Shown here in pieces: positions 45,576 to 58,153 of a stretch of 64,000 nucleotides of DNA (position 1 is its first letter; each line of letters starts with the position of its first letter). The position numbers were made by a program, and so were the translations under genes. This DNA comes from Rhizomucor pusillus (Eukaryota > Mucoromycota > Mucoromycetes > Mucorales > Lichtheimiaceae), in NCBI GenBank assembly GCA_900175165.2, contig FWWN02000619.1, positions 64,671 to 128,670 on the forward strand. Direction: 5' to 3'. The notes below the pieces were generated by a model. It was not told the origin of the DNA and searched no databases. It worked only from the letters and a program-made list of their open reading frames with translations.

Positions 45576-48500
45576 ATGGCAGATCACGAATCAGAGGAAG
45601 CAAGGAAAGCCAAAGTCCTCGCTGCCAGAAAAAAGGTGATTATTCTCTCTGCGATGGTCTTGTTTTCAAACGCGTTCCTGAGATTTTAAACGTATACACC
45701 CATCGCTGCAGCTCAAAAAGTTTCAGAGCAAGAAGCAGGAAGGCGGCGCTCAGACGCCCGAGCCAGATGCTACTGCTACGTAAGGACAGGCGAAGAATCA
45801 ACATGAAGTTGCAATGGTCAACTAAGAAGTTCTCCCACGGACGCAGGCCTGTGCAAGATTCAAGTGTGACGGAGGTGACAGAGAAAGAGGCGAGCGAACA
45901 GAAAGAGCAAACGGCCAAAGACGCTAAAGAAGAAGAAGACAGAGGAGCTCGAGAAACTATTATAGCGAAGATGTTAGAAGGGCAGCAGCAACAGCAGCTA
46001 GACAAAGTCCAAAATGCATATTCACAGCTGCAATCAGAGCACAGTGCCAATTTGAAAAAACTGGAAGCATTGCGGGAAAAGCAGACGAGTTTAGAGAATG
46101 CAGCAAAGGCAGCTGAGGCGCAGATGCAGCGAGAACTTCAAAGCAAACAGCAGGAAATGGATGAACGGCAGCAGCAAATTGAAACTCTGCGTAGAGAACT
46201 GGCTATCCAGGAGGAATCCAGTCAAGCGAAACAAACTGCAGAAGATAATGTATCTTTGCTACAAGCAGAATTGGAGAATGCGAAAAAGCTTCGCGAGCAA
46301 CAAGTCAATGAGCTGATAAAAAAACTAGACGCTGCAAATCAAGAACTGAGCCGCGTGACCGAAATGTTGACCTCAAAGGATGCGCAAATCGCGGAACTCG
46401 AGAAGAAAAACACGGATGCTGTAGAAGCTGTACAAAAAGAAGCGGAAAATATTCGCAAGGAGCTTGAGCAGCATCGGCAAGCAGCGCAGAAAGAGGTAGA
46501 CACCGCAAACGATACTATTTCCCAACTGCGAAAGGATTTGGAAGCCAAGAAAGCATTGGAGCAAAATTTGCATAATGCAACCGAGATGGAAAAGAGATAT
46601 CAAGAGAAACTGGACACAGCAACCAACGAGTTGGAGACAATGCGCAAAGAACTCGACGGGTACCGACAATCGGCAGAGGAAGCTGCCAAAATATCAAATG
46701 AAACAATATCTCAGTTACAAAACAAATTACGATCCAATGCCGGCGTTGAAGAGCGTTTGCAGGAAGTCATGAAGGAGCTTCAGGATGCGCAAGAGTCTAA
46801 ACAACAGCTCGAAAAAGCGCGAGAGGAACTGATTGAAAATACAAATAAACAAGTGACAGCATTGCAGGAGAAGCTATCAGCCAAAGAAAGGGAGCTAGGG
46901 CATGCAGTTGCAAGTCACGGCACAGCAGCTGAGCAGTTGAAAAAGGATAAGGATGGATTGCAAGCTGAACTCGAAGAGTCGAAAAAGAACCTAGAATCGG
47001 TGCAGGCAGAGATTACGTCTCTGAAGGAGCAGCTCAGCGTCAAGGTTCGAGAGTACGAAGAGGCTAGAAAGCAACACAGCGAATCATCTGAAAAACTTAA
47101 AGAAGAGAAGGCGGCGTTGGAGACACAATTGGAATCGAGAAAGAAAGATTTGGAAAGTGTTAAGGAAGAAAGTACAGCGGCGAAGGCACAGTTAGCAGAG
47201 ACGCAGCAGTTACTGGAGCAAGCGAAACTAAGTCACGAGGAAGCAAGACAGAAGTTATACCAGGAGAAACAACAGATCGAGAATAAAGTCGATGTGATGC
47301 AAAAGCAGCTAGAAACAGTGCAAGCAGAGTTGACTGCAATGACAGAACAGCTATCCCAGAAGAACAAAGAAGTAGATGATTTACGATCCAATCACAAAGT
47401 GGCGAGCGATCAGCTGGAAGAGGAAAAGAAGACTTTGCAAGAGCAGCTTAATACAGCGCAAAAGGAGCTGCAGAGTTTGCATACAGAGATTGCATCGGTC
47501 AAAGAACAGCTGGCCAAGAAGCACGAAGAGCTGGAGAAAGCAAAGTCAGATCATCAAGGAGAAACAGGCAAGCTCGTGAAAGAAAAAGAAGCGTTGCAAA
47601 AGCGACACGACACTGCCAAGAAAACCATAGAATCGATGAAATCCGATATCGGTACCCTGAAAGAACAGATATCTCAACTCTCCAAAGAACTTGAACAAGC
47701 CAAGGCCAAGCACACGCATGAGGTTGCAAAACTTGAACAAGAAAAAGAGGCGTTGACCCGAGAATTGATGCAGACAACCGAGCAGCACTCTAAAGACAGG
47801 GAGGAAACATCGAATATGATTGAGCGGTTAAAGCAGCAAGTAGCCACGAAAGAGACACTGGAGCAGCAAATGCAGGAGTTAAGCAAGCAGTTGGAGAATG
47901 CGCGCACAGACATGACATCGATGCAACAGTTAATAACCGACAAGGACAATAATGCCAAAGAACTTGTTTCTAAACACGAAGCAACACTAAAAGCGATGCA
48001 GCAAGAAATGGATACTTTGCGGAAGGAAATCGATGAATGGAGTGCCAAATCAGAACAGCAAGTACAGGATGCCAACGCTGCTCAGGAGACGATCTCTCAG
48101 CTGCAAGAAGCCAAGAGCACCTTGGATGATCGGATCAAGAGCTTGACAAACGAGCTTCAGCGTGCCCATGATAATATTTCATCGTTAAACGCTAGTCTAG
48201 CTGACAAGGAGAAACTCGCAGAGAACAATGAAGCGAAACATAAAGAAGCCTTGGAGAAATTGAGAGCGGAAATGAGCGAGGTCGAGGAGCAGTTATCCAT
48301 GTCACGCAAATCATTGGAGCAAGACCTGCTTGAAGCTCGAACACGCGTAGATAGTCTGGAGCAGGAGAAACAGGTGTTTGCGAACGATTTAGAGGCAGCA
48401 CGTCGACAAGCGCAGGAGCAAGAAGCAACGTTTCAAGAACGACTCGACAATATGACGGCGGATCTGAAGAAAGAACAGGAACAGTCGGAAGCTTTGAACA

Positions 48501-50218
48501 AAGAATTGGAAATGCTGAAAAGCAACATGAGCGAACGAGAGAAAGAGTTGGAACGTAAACTGGCAGAAGCTGAGGAGCAGCTGGAAGCGCACAAAAAGGC
48601 CGTGGCAGACAAGGAAGATATGATCAACGGCCTAGTGACAGAGTCAACGACGTTTAAGCAAAAATACGACAAGGCGTACATGGACAAGGAAACCATCCAG
48701 CAGGAGCTCACAAAGCTGCAAGCATCCTTGAAGGAGATGCAGGAAAAGCATAAGGAAACTGAGACGTTATCTGTGCAGAAACTCAATGAAGCGCATCGCA
48801 ACCTGGAAGAAAGCGAAGAGGCGCTCAAGAAATCCAGTCTAGAGTTTGAGAAATACAAGGAAAAATCGATCAAAGACTTGGCAGATAAGACAGCTGCGCT
48901 AGAAACATTGGAGAAAATGGTTGAGCATGAACGGGCCGAGGCAGAAAAACTCAAAGATATGTACGAGCAGAAGCTAAAGCAGGCATCAGATGAGACGAAA
49001 TCGCTGCACAGTAGCAACCAAGACCTTAAGCGACGCATTGACTCAATGGAAACAGAGCATACGCAGGCACAGACTGTTTTGGAGGATCGTATGAAGGCAG
49101 CGATCGCGAACCACGAGAAGCAGCTTGCAGAATGGCAAGAAAAACACGGCAATATCGGCAAAGATCTAGAGGCACAGCAATTCCTGGTCCGCGAATTGAC
49201 GGAAACAAAGCAATCGATTGAAGCTGCGCTCAAGGAAGCACAGGATGCGTTTGCAAAGGAGAAAGAGCGAGCTGTAGACCTAGAAAAGGAGTTCCAGGCG
49301 CTGACGCAGCAGCGTAACGATATCGAGCGAGAGTTGAATACCAAGAGCAAACGCATTGCAGAACTGGAGAAGCAGTTAGAGGATATGGAATCGAAGCAAA
49401 AAACCGCCGAAGACGAAGAGCAGCAACAGCAAGCAGCTAGTCGCAGTGGAATGCAGAAGATGGCGCAGGAGAACAGGCAGTTACAGGTTCAATTGGAGCA
49501 AGTAAAAAGCGAACTACAGAAACAGGAAAAGCTTGTTGATGTATTGCAAAAGCAACGGGAAGAAGCCAAGTCAGCCATCGCGTCCGAGATGGACAGTCTC
49601 AAGCAAGAGATAACCAGTCTTCAGGAACGGCTGCAAACAAAGGATACATCTGGAGCGCTGATTGATTTGGAGAAACAACTAGCTCAGGAGAGAGTCAAGT
49701 GCCGAGAGAAGGAAGACGAGCTCAAGGAACTGCAAACACGGTTAGAGCGGCAATACGAGGCATTCAATACTATACGTGGCGAGTTGACGGCAGTGCGGCA
49801 GCGGCAGTTTGACAACGAAAACCGACTGACGCGCGAAAAGAAGGAGCTAGAAATGCTACTACAACGTCTGCGGGCGGAATACGAGAGCCATCTGGAACGG
49901 CTGTGGACCCAGCAGCAGAGGGAGAGAGAACAGCGCGAGGACGTTTTGGAGAATCGACGCGTGGCCCTAGATAACGCCCAAGTCAAGCTCATGATGAATG
50001 GATTGAGCCCAGTGAGCGAGAACGGATTTGAATGGGTGCAAAGCGGCGAAGAAGAGGAAGAAGACGAGCAACAAGAACACACCGACCGAGAACATGGCAG
50101 CAAGCGTGCACGGATACCAGCAGTTGGCAAGGTGCCGCCTCTTGTCAAGCCGGCATTCTTTGAGTTCTTGGAGGTACCAAGATGCACTGGTTGCAAGAGT
50201 GAAGTAATAGATATTTAA
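45576..50218 (+). CDS. Golgin-type long coiled-coil protein (GM130-like N-terminus)
   Basis: Three exons (45576-45635, 45712-45779, 45847-50218) give 1499 residues in frame. The start MADHESEEARKAKVLAARKK LKKFQ resembles the basic N-terminus of GM130/GOLGA2 (p115-binding in animals). Almost all the rest is heptad-rich coiled coil, high in Glu, Lys, Gln and Leu, with repeated blocks such as EKLSAKERELG and SLKEQLSVKVREYEEA. The C-terminus is a short globular end (PPLVKPAFFEFLEVPRCTGC, then KSEVIDI) with a CxxC. The unspliced ATG at 45767 would lose the conserved N-terminus. Likely Golgi tether (inference from architecture). Other long coiled-coil tethers such as Uso1 cannot be excluded. Confidence 0.72.
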
Positions 50219-50836
50219 AAAGAAGAAATCAAACAACAACATCACCTTTTGTACATACACCATTTCCATAAAGTAATGTCAAAAACCAAATTCAAATATT
50301 AGATGTTGTCGTGCGCAAAGGTACATCAGTCTCGGAAATATCGATATACTTACATATCTTCCATTGGTGTCTATCCAAAGTAAACTCCCTCTTGGAAAAG
50401 TTGAAAGTAGCCGACTTTGATGGCTTTCCTTATGAATAATACATTTGTTTGAAAAAGCTCGAGTGAAAGCACTTGCTATTTTAAGAGCATCGGCGCCAAA
50501 CATGCATAAGGACAAGATGCAGTCAATGCCAGTTCTAAAACGAACGATATTCCGCGTCGCATGCAGTGTGCTGCGGCCAAGAGAAAAAATATCTGCGCCC
50601 GGTCAATTCCATTCCGATGTTGTATTCCTAGTTGCTAAGCATTCACCAGAAACTCCGTTATTGATGATGTAATTGTAATATGTCAAAGAACGGATAATGG
50701 GTTGGGGGTATTTATCTTTACATGACAAGCATTTTCTAAGAACGACTATTTACAGTGTAAAAATACAATGACAAAGAAAGAAAAAATAGAGAATGGAGAA
50801 AGGAATTCAAATATGGAGGAGAAGGATACATAATAA
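50219..50836. other. convergent intergenic region after golgin
   Basis: Lies between the 3' ends of the golgin (plus) and the amino-acid transporter (minus). No ORF with family resemblance and no RNA gene recognised. AT-rich near 50740-50830, consistent with the transporter's 3' UTR. Confidence 0.45.
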
Positions 50837-52218
50837 TTACTGATAATACGAAATCAATGTCCTGATGGAATCGATGGTACCAAAGATGAGACCAACGATA
50901 CCCAAGAGGATAATGAGGAAGCACCAGGCATGTTCATAAATGGGCTTGTTTCGGAATCCAGTGAGGCGCCAATAGAACAAGACTGGGAAGATGAGAATGA
51001 GACCGCAGTTGGCAAAGGAACCAATCAAACTCATAAGTGCATCAAAGTGAGGGACGGTGCAGGCAATAACGCCCACAACGACGGTGATGAAAACACGGAG
51101 GCAGAAACGGATGCAGAATTCGCCAATCTTGCCGAAACGTTCGACTGTAATGTTGAGCATATCCTCAACGTCGAGCGAAAAGGATGTCGTCAAGAGAGGG
51201 GCGGCTAGCAGGACGTGTACAGTCATCAATACAATAGCAACGATCTTGGGTGCGCCGTCCGGCAGCGAGTTGTACATTGGGCTTTCCACGGTGTCACCGT
51301 AAATGTAGTAACCAGGAACAGCTGTCATAAAGTACATGGCAGCGCAGGTAGCAAGACCGGCTGAGACTACCTTTGGCCATTGGCGAGGTTTCTTCATCGA
51401 GGCTTCGACGTGAGGATAAATAATGTTGCCACCGAAACTGAAAGAAATGGTGCTGAGAGCGATGGGAAACTTGGGCCAGATGACTGGGACGGTGTTAGCA
51501 GGTGGAAGATCCTTTTCGTGGATGCAAGAGACGACGAGGACGATAAGAACGGTGACGAGGGTGGCGAGAGCACCGAAAGCGCTCATGATGGCAATTTCTT
51601 TCATATTCTTGACAAGCACGAAAGGGATAGCCATCAGAACACAGCAGATAATGGTCCAGTAAACAGTGCCGATAGCACCGGCAGTACCTGCAGTGAGTTC
51701 CTGGAGGTTACCACCGGCAAGCACCATGTACAGAACGGGGGCACCGAGGGTGATCCAGGCGTTGAAAAAGAAGGTCAACCAGCCACCGATGACGCCAAAT
51801 GACGCAGTAGCAATTTCCTTGTACGTAGACATACGACGTTTCGGATCGGCGTAGAGACATTTGACGAGAATAATACCGGTGTACGTGGACATAGTCCATG
51901 CAAGGAACAGGATGAGGACGCCAAGCCAGCCACCCAAGCCCAGAGCATACGGCAGACCAAGAGTACCGGTACCGGCAATGACGCAGACAATGTTAAAATA
52001 CGCATACAGCGATGATCCGGCGTTGGCGCGATCAACGTCACCGTGGTGCTCGGTCTTGTAGTCATATTCTTGGTCTGGATCCACGGGGGATACGATGAGT
52101 ATATAAATGACGAATACATATGCTGCGGCTGGCAGTGGAAAGGATATTTACCGCTGTAAGTCTCTACGATATTCTCTGAGCGAGCGTATTCATTGGAATA
52201 TTTCTTTTCCTCTGCCAT
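50837..52218 (-). CDS. Amino acid/auxin permease family (AVT-like) transporter
   Basis: Two exons (52218-52152, 52074-50837) give 434 residues. A short acidic cytosolic N-terminus (MAEEKKYSNEYARSENIVET) is followed by about eleven membrane helices. The family signature AGSSLYAYFNIVCVIAGTGT then LGLPYALGLGGWLG opens helix 1. Later FGGNIIYPHVEASMKKPRQW and GYYIYGDTVESPMYNSLPDG are typical of the Aa_trans family. Known role: proton-coupled amino-acid transport, often at the vacuolar membrane. Substrate unknown. Confidence 0.9.
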
Positions 52219-54641
52219 TATTAGAGAAGGGAAGTGTTTAAGAGAAGGAAGAGAAAAGGAAAAGAAAGACGTCGGGAAACAATGGGTTTGAATTGTTAAA
52301 GTAGGGGAAGGGTCCGCCTTTATATATGACGGATTGACGGGGTTGTGAAGAAATTCTCTAGCGACCATTTCGATTTGTATGTCCAATGAGATGTTTGTTT
52401 GAATCGGACGTTTTTGACACACCAGTCGATAAGGTTTTCTCACGACAATAGCACAGCGCGCTATATGTGGACTTGTCTTTTCTCACGAACTACCCTGGCT
52501 GATGCCCGTACATGCATGTGTAAATTTAGGAAATGCTCTTTCTGCCTCGTTGCCACGCAACCCTCTCTTGCGCTACCTGTACATCTTCGGTGCTCGCCCC
52601 GGAGAGACAATGGTGCCCCGGTCTTTGATACTCAGATGTCGAATCAGCGCCCGTGTGCAGCCATGACTCAAGGCCGGGCAAGCGTTCTCTTTGGATACCT
52701 GAATTTCAATCACAATTGGGGTTCCCTAAATAGGAAGTCAAGGACTCTTGGGATCATGTGCGCCATGGTTGCACCGAGCTGGTACTCAGATCATATAGCA
52801 GACCACCATTGGAAAATGAGATGGGGTTCCTGAAACAAAGCTTTCTTGTTACGGTTACATGCGTGCGAAAAATGCAATAGTCTATACCGTCTGTGAGAGG
52901 CACCACTCGAAAAGCTTACTGAGTAGTCGCTTTAGGATATAACTAGCAGCTCTACTACACTACTACACCGCTGCTACGCATCTGCCTAACCGATGTGCCC
53001 ATCAATTTCCTCTCATTGTCTGAATACAGGACTTATCTAATCGCCCCGTACGACATTTTTTCCCTTTTTGCAATTTTCCCATGACAACAACCCATCGTAT
53101 CTAATCTTTCTCTGTTCCACTGTGGCACTGCTATATCTGAAGAGTCCCTTGGAGACGTTTATACATTTTAGGGAACGGCCTTTACCTGATATACCGTGCG
53201 ATTTCCCACCTTCAGCTTTTACATTAGCGCTTTGGAAGGATGCAGGTTTTCCCTGAAGAAGCTAAACTGATGGTCAGAACATTAGATCATGTCACCTTCT
53301 TTTTTTGACTTGATGATGTGAGGCGTAGCGAAAATGCTAAGCATGGCATGATTGCAAACCTGCGAAAAATAATCAGGAAAAAATCACGCATGTTGATTGC
53401 AAACTACTAAAAGCATATATGGAAAAGTAGGTATTTGAAACACATGATTCCCTATCTCCTTTCGGTTGTCTTCTTACATAAATTTTTCGGTTAGTTTCTG
53501 TATGGTCAGCCTTTCCTTCCAATGGGGGAAATTGCATTGTGATGTCAGAGCAATAGCATTTTGGATAAGTGTTCTTGATACATACAACCTGTAAAAAAGG
53601 TACGTCGTAATGGGGCGACACGTGTGGCATACATACTGGATCAATCAAGCTGCGTTTCTCCTGCGTCTCCCGCCCCAAGCTGAGCGGCAACCTGTGCCCC
53701 AATACGGATTGGCTAGCTTATCTGCAGGCGGGATCTTTGAGGAATATCCTGGGAAGTCTGTAGGCGTTTGTAGAGATCCGCTTACTAAGGAGTACATCGC
53801 ATCCCTCCATAAGCTACTTATTGTTGTTATTCCTGGTATCCGGACGCATACGTGGAGCAAACGCCATGTGTGCAACCACACGTGGAGAACAAAAGAGCGC
53901 TCCAAAGCATAATACTCATTAATCCCAGAAATAAGTCATTTTAGATACATATAGTATGAAAGGCACATTAAACTACTGCATCACAATGCCCATAATAGAG
54001 CTTCTGGTTTGCACGTTTACGTGTTGTACTATCGTAATAGAAGAAGAAGTGATTTGCCAAATGAAAAGAACGTTGCTGCTTATTTGTACATATTTTGTCC
54101 GGAACAACTTATTTATACTACATCTTTGACTGCAAAATGCTCAGAGGTAGAACCTCGAGGCTCTCTTTGAAGTTTGTTTGTTTGACTTTTCATTTCATCA
54201 AACTGTGTTGGAAATTTCCGGAGAAATGCTAGATCATCGGTAAATTCTTGACATTGACAGATCACAGACTGGATGAGCAAACGTGATATCTCAATCCGGC
54301 CAATAACGACAGCAAGCACATGTTCCACGAGCTTGTAGCGTATTCTGTTCTCGATCACACAAGTCAATACCGATAGCAGCATGCGCTAGAACAACTACAT
54401 AGTATCGAAATGATTCTCAGTCTGGGCCATCCAAACCTTCCTTTAAACGCAAACTGTGACTTGAGAGTGAGGAGGGGTCTTCTAGCTCATGCTAGTGCAT
54501 ATTAATATATTGCATTGTAAGTGAAGCGAATAATATATCATAAATGATTTAGGAGCTGTAAATGTACAAAGATGTCGGGCAACGACTAACTGTAGAGTAC
54601 ACCTTTTGCGAGAAGTTGGATTATTGTTATTATTATTATTA
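52219..54641. other. 2.4-kb gene-poor region
   Basis: Between the starts/ends of two minus-strand transporter genes. Plus ORFs at 52399-52833 and 53610-53912 and a minus ORF at 54113-54382 lack recognisable domains, signal peptides or a sensible exon pattern. I see no terminal repeats, tRNA or retroelement motif. It contains the promoter of the amino-acid transporter (CT- and GA-rich at about 52240-52300). Confidence 0.5.
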
Positions 54642-56175
54642 TTAGCTTCGCCTGGTTTTGGTAATTCCCCAGCGCACCACGCGGTAAACAAGGAACACCA
54701 AGGAGAAGAATGCAATGAGTGCGTGGCCAATACCTAAGAGCAAGAACGGGGCGCCCTTCATCCACTTGTCAAAGAGCACGCCGCCAACTTTGGAGACAAT
54801 GATGATGCCAACCGCGCCGCAGAAAGAGTAGGCTCCCGCAACAGCACCGCGAGCTTCAGGCTTGACAAAATCACCACCGATCATGGCCATACCAGAAACA
54901 ATCATTCCTTGAAGAAACATTATTTGTTAGACTATACCTTGCATCCAAGACTTTATTTTTTAAGGACTTACCATATTGCCCTATAGCTGTTAACACAATG
55001 AAGGCCATGCTTGCTTTCGAGGAAGGATCGATGGAGAACGAGAAAGGGATCGTGCCGCAGGCACCAACGATACCGGCGATTAACAGTGGTATTTCCTTTG
55101 GCAAATACTCGCTTCCAATGCCAAAAAATGGAGCCGAGATGAGGGCAAATGATTGGGCGATACCAGTGAGCGTGCCTGTTGAACCTTGCGCAGCGTAGCA
55201 CACTCTGTCGGCGCTGCACACGCCAGTGTCGATGTAGTACTGTGTGATCCAGAGCGAGATGAAATTGGTGATAATCACCTCGTCTGCGCGTGCAAAGAAG
55301 CTCGATGCAAAACCAAGAGCCACGCGCGGGTCACGCGCTGCCGAAAATCCGTCGCGCAGGCGCACAATGACGAGTTCGTAGAACGTAAGGCGCCGACCGA
55401 AGCGGTTTGCTGGCATGCCTCGCCACAGTAAAAACCCGAGTGCGGTGGTGACGGAGCCAATGATTACGTAGGTGTACCGGATCGTATCGCTCGTTGTAGG
55501 CGCAACATAGACGAGCTTGACAGGGATATCGACCAGCACGAACGAGGCAAAGATGGCGCCAAGGCCTGAGCATATGCCAATGATACCGGATACCATACCG
55601 CCTTGGCCGTGGATAACTTCAGTCATCATGGCTGCCATCATACACGTGGTGCCGGCGGTGCCGATGGAATAAACGAGGCGGATCAACAGCAAGCCGGGAT
55701 AAACCGTTGGCATATATGGATAAACGATAACCATGACACCCATAATCACTAGCGAGATAGCAATCACTGTGCGTTTCATGACGCGATCTGAGAGGTTGCC
55801 CCACACAACCACGGCCACAACTGACATAACTTCTGAGTATGTACCGAGCGAACCGGTGACATCGCCTTGCTGACTGGATGGTACACCGAGCAACGAGATA
55901 ATGACCCAGGATTGAGCTGTTGCAAAATAGACGATAATTGCCATTGACACGAAGACCGAGAATATATACAGGAAGAATTGGATTGGATGAACGTGCGCTG
56001 TTAACGGCACCAACCATAGAAACTTGCGCGGTGGTCTGTCATCGATAGGCTGGTCCGTCAAGTCAATGGCTTGCTGCTGCTGATCAACGATTTCAACGGT
56101 GCTGGAGTCGTGAAGATATCCCGGTGCACCCGAATGGATATCTTTTTCGTTCTGGATCTCCAGCTTGCTTGCCAT
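54642..56175 (-). CDS. Major facilitator superfamily transporter
   Basis: Two exons, about 490 residues, starting MASKLEIQNEKDIHSGAPGY. About twelve membrane helices: the first is FFLYIFSVFVSMAIIVYFAT. The loop 2-3 motif VWGNLSDRVMKRTVIAIS fits the MFS motif A (GxxSDRxxRR type). A central cytosolic loop is RLTFYELVIVRLRDGFSAAR. The second exon begins GMIVSGMAMIGGDFVKPEAR and ends in a basic tail. The intron (about 54910-54972) splits AIGQY from GMIV. Substrate cannot be inferred; the family includes sugar, drug and metabolite carriers. Confidence 0.88.
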
Positions 56176-57141
56176 TATTGCGCGTGGATGTCGCGGGGAA
56201 AAAAAAGAAAAGAAAAGGAGGTGTCGTCGATAAGCGATGCAGGGGAAGAAAAGATCAAGGGTTGCTGTGATGTACCGCGGACGAAACGAGGGGAAGATAT
56301 ACTCGAATTAATAGAATATTATACGCTGTTGCCAAGACAATTGTCGTTGTTGGGCCGTCGCTGGAAGCGGGAACATGTCAAGAAGGAGTATAAAGAATGG
56401 TCAGCGTCGCAGTTCGCTTGATGGTTTGCCGTGTTATCAGATTCCAGGGCGCAGGCGAAATGGTAGTGGTGGAAAGAAGGTAAAAGAAAATAACAATTGG
56501 ACCTTCCAATTTCTGTATGGGCGCGCACGTAGGAAAATAGGACCTTCTGATCTGATCACGGTGCGTAGCACACTCCCTCTTCTTCAGACGGACTGTTCGA
56601 TTAGGATGGAAACGGCGTATCTGATCAAGGCCACGGACACAGAAAGAGACAGAGAGAGTTTTCACACTCATGTGAAATGTTGGACAGAAGAAAAATTTTT
56701 TTTACTGTGCAGAGAGACCGGTAAGTTAGAAAAATCGCAATTGAAGCTTTGCAACGCATCAATTGTGTACCAAACTGATGCTCGATGCAAGGTATGTCTA
56801 AATGATCGCAGCTATGCTATTTGTAGCAGGTTTGCGAGAATCAATCATGTATTATTGTATCCTTAGATTCGTTCGTCATATTTCTGGCTAGCATTGTCAA
56901 TGGTAACACGTTAGCGTACAATCAGATAACTTTGTACCCGGCATGAAAAGAATTTCCATAAAAGTAGCAGTGGAACCGAAGGAGACGATTATTTCCCGCT
57001 ATTGCCGGGCATACTGCCCGGGTGCCGCTACGTTGCAGATATTCGTGACTCCTTCAGAACCTTTTTCTACATAAATACACCGAGTCCGCTTGTCAACAGG
57101 GTTTCAATCAAGAACGCATACCTCTCCTTTCGACATTAATC
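56176..57141. other. divergent intergenic region (MFS / secreted protein)
   Basis: About 970 bases with two promoters facing outward. An open plus frame at 56375-56866 has no family resemblance. A CTACATAAATA TATA-like element at about 57067-57077 lies some 70 bases upstream of the secreted-protein ATG. Confidence 0.45.
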
Positions 57142-57697
57142 ATGAAATTCACACTCGCCGCTGCTCTGACTGCCTTGGTTGCTACAGCCTCAGTCCATGC
57201 TCAAAACTGCAATCCATCCTACAACGCTACTTCTGCTGGTTCATGCATTGATGGATGCAACGAGGTAATGAAAGTTAATTCCCAATTGATGATTTACGCG
57301 TTGCTTACAATGTATATAGAAAGCCGGAAAGGAGCAATACAGCGATTGGACCAACGACCCTTCATCGCCTAACTTTGTCAAGTCGCTTTCATACATGTGC
57401 GGTAAGGGCACTCCTCAATACACAGCATTCATGACGTCAGCCGGTACCTGTATGATGTCCTGCACCCAAGACGAGCAGAATGCTTTCAGTACCAAGGAAT
57501 TCCCCGAAGCCTGCGCCTGGTACAATGAACACAAGGATGATTCTTGCAACAGCAGCAGCGGCAGCGCATCTCCGAACAGCACTTCCTCTGGAGAAACCAG
57601 CAACAGCAGCACCAACTCTGAAAGCGCTGCATCCACTTTGGCAATTCTTGGTTATACCTCGGCACTCGCTGTAGGTGCTGCCTACTACCTCGTTTAG
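57142..57697 (+). CDS. Small secreted Cys-rich protein with GPI-anchor-like C-terminus
   Basis: Two exons (the second begins after a TATATAG acceptor near 57320), about 165 residues. The signal peptide is MKFTLAAALTALVATASVHA. The mature part begins QNCNPSYNATSAGSCIDGCN and has eight cysteines, three potential N-glycosylation sites or more, and EYSDWTNDPSSPNFV-like spacing. It is followed by a Ser/Asn-rich linker and a hydrophobic end (AILGYTSALAVGAAYYLV), suggesting a GPI anchor. I do not recognise a named family. The cysteine pattern is not the CFEM consensus as far as I can see. Likely a cell-wall or plasma-membrane surface protein. Confidence 0.75.
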
Positions 57698-57861
57698 ATC
57701 CCTCTACATTACACATTGCTTTCCTTAGAAAGTCAACACACAAATTAATAGCAAGCATTGATGCATGTTACCATGTATTTTATAATTTAATAAAAATCCA
57801 TCGCATCGTTATTCCTTACAAGTATAGAAAATTGAGTATAGAAAATTGAGTGGAGAGTTGT

Positions 57862-58153
57862 CTATTTATTCTGTTTTTCGCCGGTATGAATTGACTGAAA
57901 AGCCCTGGATGTATCATCTTTACCGATAAATGTTGATACGTAGCATAGCTCGGTCTCGGCTTTGGGGTGCTTGATGTCCCTCCTGCCTGACCCTTTCAGG
58001 ACGTTGCGAACCGGTGCAACAAAGTTTTGATCTAGTGGAACCACAGGTCCTAACATACACGCGCCACATATTGCTGTACCCAAGATGAAGAATACCGAAA
58101 CAACACTCCAACAGTGTCTACATACCAGAAAAGTATGGCAGCAATATCAACAT
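57862..58153 (-). CDS. possible small two-exon hypothetical protein
   Basis: Minus strand: an ATG at 58153 opens MLILLPYFS, then a GTATGT...GGTACAG intron (about 58071-58125), then AICGACMLGPVVPLDQNFVA, PVRNVLKGSGRRDIKHPKAE and a stop at 57862. About 84 residues with a hydrophobic start. Splice signals are good but there is no family match, and the 3' end faces the secreted-protein gene 165 bases away. May be spurious. Confidence 0.3.

Noticed and set aside
48433..49356. 307-codon Ser/Cys-rich minus ORF
   Set aside because: Mirror of the golgin coiled-coil codons on the other strand, not an independent gene.
52399..52833. 144-codon plus ORF in the gene-poor region
   Set aside because: No domain, no signal peptide and no conserved look; treated as chance.
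56375..56866. 163-codon plus ORF upstream of the secreted-protein gene
   Set aside because: Composition and lack of motifs suggest a chance frame in a promoter region.
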